In this document: positions 60,287-64,000 of the stretch, piece after piece | How the letters are laid out: every line of letters starts with the position of its first letter | Numbering within the stretch: position 1 is the first letter of the stretch | Source: Cedecea neteri | Lineage (GTDB): Bacteria; Pseudomonadota; Gammaproteobacteria; Enterobacterales; Enterobacteriaceae | DNA length: 64,000 bases | Assembly (NCBI RefSeq): GCF_000758305.1 | Contig: NZ_CP009458.1 | Coordinates: 558,001-622,000 of the forward strand | Direction of reading: 5' to 3' | Translations under genes and position numbers: made by a program | Notes under the pieces: generated by a model | Told to the model about the DNA's origin: nothing | Databases searched by the model: none | The model's input: the letters and a program-made list of their open reading frames with translations, nothing else

Positions 60287-60309
60287 CATCCGTTACCGGA
60301 CCGAAAAAC

Positions 60310-60567
60310 TTACTCAGCAACGATGCTGATGTATTTACGATTGTTCGGGCCTTTAACTTCGAATTTTACTTTACCGTCTGCTTTAGCAAACAGGGTGTGG
60401 TCACGACCACAACCTACATTGTTGCCAGCGTGGAATTTGGTGCCACGTTGACGAACGATGATGCTACCAGCCAGTACAGTTTCACCACCAAAGCGTTTTA
60501 CACCCAGGCGTTTTGCTTCTGAATCGCGACCGTTACGAGTTGAGCCGCCAGCCTTTTTATGTGCCAT
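60310..60567 (-). CDS. rpmA: 50S ribosomal protein L27
   Basis: L27 reaches the peptidyl transferase centre with its N-terminal tail. The 85-residue protein begins MAHKKAGGSTRNGRDS, the mature-type sequence of E. coli L27. It is 19 bp downstream of rplU. Confidence 0.97.
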   Translation of the reverse strand: MAHKKAGGSTRNGRDSEAKRLGVKRFGGETVLAGSIIVRQRGTKFHAGNNVGCGRDHTLFAKADGKVKFEVKGPNNRKYISIVAE

Positions 60568-60586
60568 TTAATCTACTCCTCAGGTC

Positions 60587-60898
60587 TTAGGCGCTGATGC
60601 CAGTGATTTTCACATCAGTGAACCACTGACGATGGCCCGCTTGCTTACGATAGTGCTTACGGCGACGGAACTTAACGATCTTAACTTTCTCGCCACGACC
60701 GTGAGCAACAACCTCAGCCTTAATAACGCCACCATCAACGAAAGGAACGCCGATTTTGACTTCTTCACCGTTTGCGATCATCAGAACTTCAGCGAACTCA
60801 ACAGTTTCGCCAGTTGCGATGTCCAGCTTTTCCAGGCGAACGGTCTGACCTTCGCTTACTCGGTGTTGTTTACCACCACTTTGGAAAACCGCGTACAT
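60587..60898 (-). CDS. rplU: 50S ribosomal protein L21
   Basis: L21 binds 23S rRNA domain I. The 103-residue protein (MYAVFQSGGKQHRV...) matches E. coli in length, with the RRRKHYRKQAGHRQ RNA-binding segment. It is first gene of the rplU-rpmA-yhbE-obgE operon and divergent from ispB. Confidence 0.97.
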   Translation of the reverse strand: MYAVFQSGGKQHRVSEGQTVRLEKLDIATGETVEFAEVLMIANGEEVKIGVPFVDGGVIKAEVVAHGRGEKVKIVKFRRRKHYRKQAGHRQWFTDVKITGISA

Positions 60899-60971
60899 AT
60901 AAAACTCCGCTTTCCGCGCTTGCCTTTCATTGGATTCAGGTAGCGCTATAAATATTCACAATAGGGCGCGA

Positions 60972-61000
60972 ATATTACGCAAATCGTGAGGGTTTGACAA
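60972..61000 (-). promoter_or_regulatory. Promoter of rplU-rpmA
   Basis: On the minus strand TTGTCA (61000-60995) and TAATAT (60977-60972) are 17 bp apart; a GC-rich discriminator (TCGCGCCC) follows, typical of stringently controlled ribosomal promoters. Confidence 0.8.
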
Positions 61001-61158
61001 GCCCGATCGTCAATTACCGTAGAAAAAAAACGCAACAGCACACACACCGTTTATCTGCCTCGTTTTTTCAGTACAATCTGTACTACAGTATCGAACCTCA
61101 ACCCTCTCGTTATGCCATATGGATGTGGAATAAACAGGACGAAAGCCAGACTTTTGCG

Positions 61159-62130
61159 ATGAATTTAGAAAAAATTAATGAGTTAACCGCGCAAGATATG
61201 GCGGGTGTCAATGCGACAATCCTTGAGCAATTGAATTCCGATGTCCAACTGATCAACCAGTTGGGTTACTACATTGTCAGCGGGGGCGGTAAACGCATCC
61301 GTCCAATGATTGCCGTGCTCGCTGCACGGGCGCTTTCCTATGAAGGGCAGGCCCATGTCAGAATTGCAGCGCTGATCGAATTCATACATACCGCTACTCT
61401 GCTTCACGATGACGTCGTGGACGAATCAGATATGCGTCGGGGTAAAGCTACCGCCAATGCGGCTTTCGGCAACGCAGCAAGCGTCCTGGTCGGTGATTTC
61501 ATCTATACACGAGCATTTCAGATGATGACCAGCCTCGGTTCTTTGAAGGTGCTGGAGGTGATGTCAGAGGCTGTGAATGTTATAGCCGAAGGCGAAGTGT
61601 TGCAGCTGATGAACTGTAATGATCCTGACATCACTGAAGAAAGCTACATGCGGGTCATCTACAGCAAAACGGCTCGCTTGTTTGAAGCCGCTGCTCAATG
61701 CTCCGGAATTCTGGCGGGTGCTACGGAAGTTCAGGAAAAAGCCCTGCAGGATTATGGGCGTTACCTGGGCACAGCCTTCCAGCTTATAGATGACCTGTTG
61801 GATTACAGCTCAGACGGACAAACGTTGGGTAAAAACGTAGGCGACGATTTGAACGAAGGCAAACCGACGCTGCCGCTGTTGCACGCGATGCGCAATGGCT
61901 CACCAGAGCAAGCGCAGATGATCCGTGAAGCGATCGAACAAGGAAATGGGCGTCACCTGCTAGAACCCGTATTAAAAGCCATGTCGGATTGCGGTTCCCT
62001 GGAATGGACTCGCCAGCGTGCCGAAGAGGAAGCGGATAAAGCGATCGATGCTCTCTCTGTCCTCCCTGATAGCCCACATCGAGAAGCTCTGATCTCTCTG
62101 GCCCACATGTCCGTACAGCGCGATCGTTAG
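61159..62130 (+). CDS. ispB: Octaprenyl diphosphate synthase IspB
   Basis: IspB makes the C40 side chain of ubiquinone and menaquinone, and thus feeds the same quinone pathway as ubiTUV in this window. ATG 61159 (MNLEKINELT) gives 323 residues as in E. coli; the frame is open 165 bp upstream through the promoter. Both Asp-rich motifs are present (LLHDDVVDESD and LIDDLLDY) together with GKRIRP. Confidence 0.97.
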   Translation: MNLEKINELTAQDMAGVNATILEQLNSDVQLINQLGYYIVSGGGKRIRPMIAVLAARALSYEGQAHVRIAALIEFIHTATLLHDDVVDESDMRRGKATANAAFGNAASVLVGDFIYTRAFQMMTSLGSLKVLEVMSEAVNVIAEGEVLQLMNCNDPDITEESYMRVIYSKTARLFEAAAQCSGILAGATEVQEKALQDYGRYLGTAFQLIDDLLDYSSDGQTLGKNVGDDLNEGKPTLPLLHAMRNGSPEQAQMIREAIEQGNGRHLLEPVLKAMSDCGSLEWTRQRAEEEADKAIDALSVLPDSPHREALISLAHMSVQRDR

Positions 62131-62136
62131 CCTGGA

Positions 62137-62170
62137 CTTTAGCGCGCCGAAAAGGCGCGCTAAAGTTTCC
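62137..62170 (+). terminator. Terminator of ispB
   Basis: CTTTAGCGCGCC (62137-62148) pairs with GGCGCGCTAAAG (62154-62165) around GAAAA; the tail is TTTCC, so termination may be imperfect. The following AT-rich gap to 62366 holds the sfsB promoter region and no other clear element. Confidence 0.7.
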
Positions 62171-62366
62171 AATAAATCATTCCCCTCACCTTTCCCTTCT
62201 TTTCCTTTTCTAATCATTTTCATTAGCTTTCATCATATTTGCGGATGGAAACACAGAATTTATTATTCCTTGCACTTACTGGAATCATTTGGAAATTTTT
62301 ATGTTATAAATTTCCAGTGTTATTGCTCAGTTCAGAGCAGGACTTGTAAGATTACAGGGAGAGATT

Positions 62367-62630
62367 ATGGAAAATCAGTATGTGGACTGGCATCCGGCAG
62401 ACATCATTGCCGGCCTGAGAAAAAAGAGAACGTCGCTTGCCGCCTTATCACGTCAGTCAGGTTTAAGCTCTTCAACGCTCGCAAACGCGTTATCGCGCCC
62501 ATGGCCTAAAGGGGAGTTTATTATCGCTCGGGCTTTAGGCGTAGCCCCTCAGATCATCTGGCCCTCGCGTTACCACGATCCGGTAACCCATGAATTTATC
62601 GACAGAACCAGAAAGATTCGGCAGCAATAA
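62367..62630 (+). CDS. sfsB: Ner-like DNA-binding protein SfsB (Nlp)
   Basis: SfsB is a small Ner/Nlp-family regulator related to the phage Mu Ner repressor; in E. coli it influences maltose gene expression. The 87-residue protein has a clear helix-turn-helix (LAALSRQSGLSSSTLANAL) and the family hallmarks RPWPKGE and IWPSRYHDP. It is a little shorter at the C terminus than the 92-residue E. coli protein. It lies between ispB and murA as in E. coli. Confidence 0.95.
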   Translation: MENQYVDWHPADIIAGLRKKRTSLAALSRQSGLSSSTLANALSRPWPKGEFIIARALGVAPQIIWPSRYHDPVTHEFIDRTRKIRQQ

Positions 62631-62657
62631 AAAAGCCGGGGCATGCCCCGGCTTTTT
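62630..62657. terminator. Bidirectional terminator between sfsB and murA
   Basis: AAAAAGCCGGGG (62630-62641) pairs with CCCCGGCTTTTT (62646-62657) around CATG, giving T tracts in both directions for the convergent genes. Confidence 0.93.
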
Positions 62658-62676
62658 GTCACGATAAAAAAGTCGC

Positions 62677-63939
62677 TTACTCGCTACCCTTCACGCGTTC
62701 AATCTTAGCGCCCAGCGCCTGAAGTTTATCTTCAATGCGCTCGTAGCCGCGATCGATATGATAAATACGATCCACTATCGTTGTTCCTTCAGCGATACAG
62801 CCCGCCAGAACAAGACTTGCAGAAGCACGAAGATCGGTAGCCATTACCTGAGCGCCGGAAAGCTTTTCAACCCCGTGGCAGATAACCGTATTGCTTTCGA
62901 TCTCAGCATGCGCGCCCATACGGATTAATTCAGGCACATGCATGAAGCGGTTTTCGAAGATAGTTTCGGTAATCACGCCAGTCCCTTCCGCCACCAGGTT
63001 TAGCAGCGTGAATTGCGCCTGCATATCGGTAGGGAAGCCTGGGTGCGGAGCAGTACGCACCGTCACGCCTTTTGGACGCTGACCATGCATATCAAGGCTG
63101 ATCCAGTCTTCACCCGTTTCAACCTCCGCGCCAGCTTCACGCAGCTTCGCCAACACGGCATCCAGAGTATCGGGCTGTGCGTTACGGCAAAGAATTTTAC
63201 CGCCAGAGATTGCAGCGGCCACCAGGAAGGTCCCGGTTTCAATGCGGTCAGGCAGCACGCGATAAACGCCCCCGCCCAAACGAGCAACACCTTCGATCGT
63301 GATACGATCGGTGCCTGCGCCGCTGATCTTCGCACCCAGGGTGTTGAGGAAGTTCGCGGTATCAACGATCTCCGGTTCACGCGCGGCGTTTTCAATGATC
63401 GTTTTACCTTCCGCAAGCGTAGCTGCACTCATGATAGTCACGGTCGCGCCGACGCTCACCTTATCCATCACAATGTGGGCCCCTTTAAGGCGGCCATTCA
63501 CCGACGCCTTAACGTAACCTTCTTCCAGCTTAATTTCCGCGCCAAGCTGCTCCAGGCCGGTGATGTGCAGATCTACCGGGCGAGCGCCGATGGCACAGCC
63601 ACCAGGCAGAGAAACCTGCCCCTGGCCAAAGCGAGCAACCAGAGGCCCCAGCGCCCAAATAGATGCACGCATGGTTTTCACCAGGTCATAAGGCGCACAG
63701 AAGATATTCACACCGCTGGCGTCAATGTAGACGGAACCATTGCGCTCAACTTTGGTACCCAGCTGGCTCAGCAGCTTCATTGTGGTATCAATATCTTTCA
63801 GTTTTGGAACGTTCTGAATCTCTACCGGCTCTTCTGCCAGAAGGGCTGCGAAGAGGATCGGCAGCGCGGCGTTTTTAGCCCCTGAGATTGTGACTTCCCC
63901 ACTCAGGCGGGTAGGCCCCTGCACACGAAATTTATCCAT
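62677..63939 (-). CDS. murA: UDP-N-acetylglucosamine 1-carboxyvinyltransferase MurA
   Basis: MurA transfers enolpyruvate from PEP to UDP-GlcNAc, the first committed peptidoglycan step and fosfomycin target. The 420-residue protein has the N-terminal GAKNAALP (Lys22) loop and the active-site Cys115 in LPGGCAIGARP, so it should be fosfomycin-sensitive at the target. The conserved DRIYHIDRGYERIEDKL stretch lies near the C terminus. It sits next to ibaG upstream, as in E. coli. Confidence 0.97.
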   Translation of the reverse strand: MDKFRVQGPTRLSGEVTISGAKNAALPILFAALLAEEPVEIQNVPKLKDIDTTMKLLSQLGTKVERNGSVYIDASGVNIFCAPYDLVKTMRASIWALGPLVARFGQGQVSLPGGCAIGARPVDLHITGLEQLGAEIKLEEGYVKASVNGRLKGAHIVMDKVSVGATVTIMSAATLAEGKTIIENAAREPEIVDTANFLNTLGAKISGAGTDRITIEGVARLGGGVYRVLPDRIETGTFLVAAAISGGKILCRNAQPDTLDAVLAKLREAGAEVETGEDWISLDMHGQRPKGVTVRTAPHPGFPTDMQAQFTLLNLVAEGTGVITETIFENRFMHVPELIRMGAHAEIESNTVICHGVEKLSGAQVMATDLRASASLVLAGCIAEGTTIVDRIYHIDRGYERIEDKLQALGAKIERVKGSE

Positions 63940-63992
63940 TGAAACTGTTCTCTTTTAAATTCAAAACGTTATCACCAGCCTGAGCCGATGAT

Positions 63993-64000
63993 TCAAAAAC
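63993..64000 (-). CDS. ibaG: Last codons of ibaG (cut by window edge)
   Basis: The final eight bases read GT-TTT-TGA on the minus strand, 53 bp ahead of murA. E. coli IbaG (BolA-family, formerly YrbA) ends Asn-Gly-Phe-stop in this position relative to murA. Only Gly-Phe-stop is visible, so the call rests on synteny. Confidence 0.4.

Overview
The window is chromosomal DNA of an enterobacterium (order Enterobacterales, close to Enterobacteriaceae such as Enterobacter, Cedecea or Klebsiella). Most proteins are near-identical in length and motifs to Escherichia coli K-12 counterparts and the gene order follows two E. coli blocks, but it is not E. coli: it carries an arginine deiminase operon, a GH20 hexosaminidase, two flavodoxin-like oxidoreductase modules and a pmrAB pair at sites where E. 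coli has none. I cannot fix the genus from sequence alone. No phage, insertion sequence, plasmid or CRISPR array is visible.

Left block (1-26.2 kb, E. coli 96-min order miaE/rraB/argI ... pyrLBI-ridA-mgtA-treRBC-nrdDG). A partial unknown membrane protein, miaE and rraB read leftward. argI (anabolic ornithine carbamoyltransferase, behind two ARG boxes) is followed by the catabolic arginine deiminase operon arcA-arcC-arcB-arcD and a second argR-type repressor, then the pyrL-pyrB-pyrI operon with its UTP-sensing attenuator. Both carbamoyl-phosphate-using transferase types (OTCase twice, ATCase once) and carbamate kinase therefore sit within 9 kb. ridA, a periplasmic hexosaminidase (hex) and mgtA follow; the mgtA leader keeps a PhoP box and an mgtL peptide. 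treR-treB-treC (trehalose uptake and cleavage) precede a LysR/oxidoreductase pair and then nrdD-nrdG (anaerobic ribonucleotide reductase) behind FNR, NrdR and DnaA-like sites. REP-like GC-rich repeats lie in three gaps of this block only, including a 63-bp tandem repeat separating nrdD from nrdG.

Junction (26.2-27.3 kb). An HxlR regulator and a second 176-residue oxidoreductase lie between nrdG and yraQ, where the E. coli-like order jumps from about 96 min to about 71 min.

Right block (27.3-64 kb, E. coli 71-72 min order). yraQ-yraR-yhbP-yhbQ-yhbS, the anaerobic ubiquinone genes ubiT/ubiU/ubiV, yhbW, mtr, deaD, nlpI, pnp, rpsO, truB, rbfA, infB, nusA, rimP, tRNA-fMet, tRNA-Leu(GAG), secG, glmM, folP, ftsH, rlmE, yhbY, greA, dacB, pmrA-pmrB, obgE, yhbE, rpmA, rplU, ispB, sfsB and murA, ending in the last codons of ibaG. 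This is a translation, RNA-turnover and envelope housekeeping region, mostly on the minus strand. Departures from E. coli are the absence of argG/yhbX between the two tRNAs, the absence of yhbO, and pmrAB between dacB and obgE.

I found no clearly undescribed system. The best leads are the two paralogous redox modules flanking nrdDG, the tandem repeat inside nrdDG, the layered nrdD promoter with two DnaA boxes, and the ADI operon with its own ArgR paralogue.
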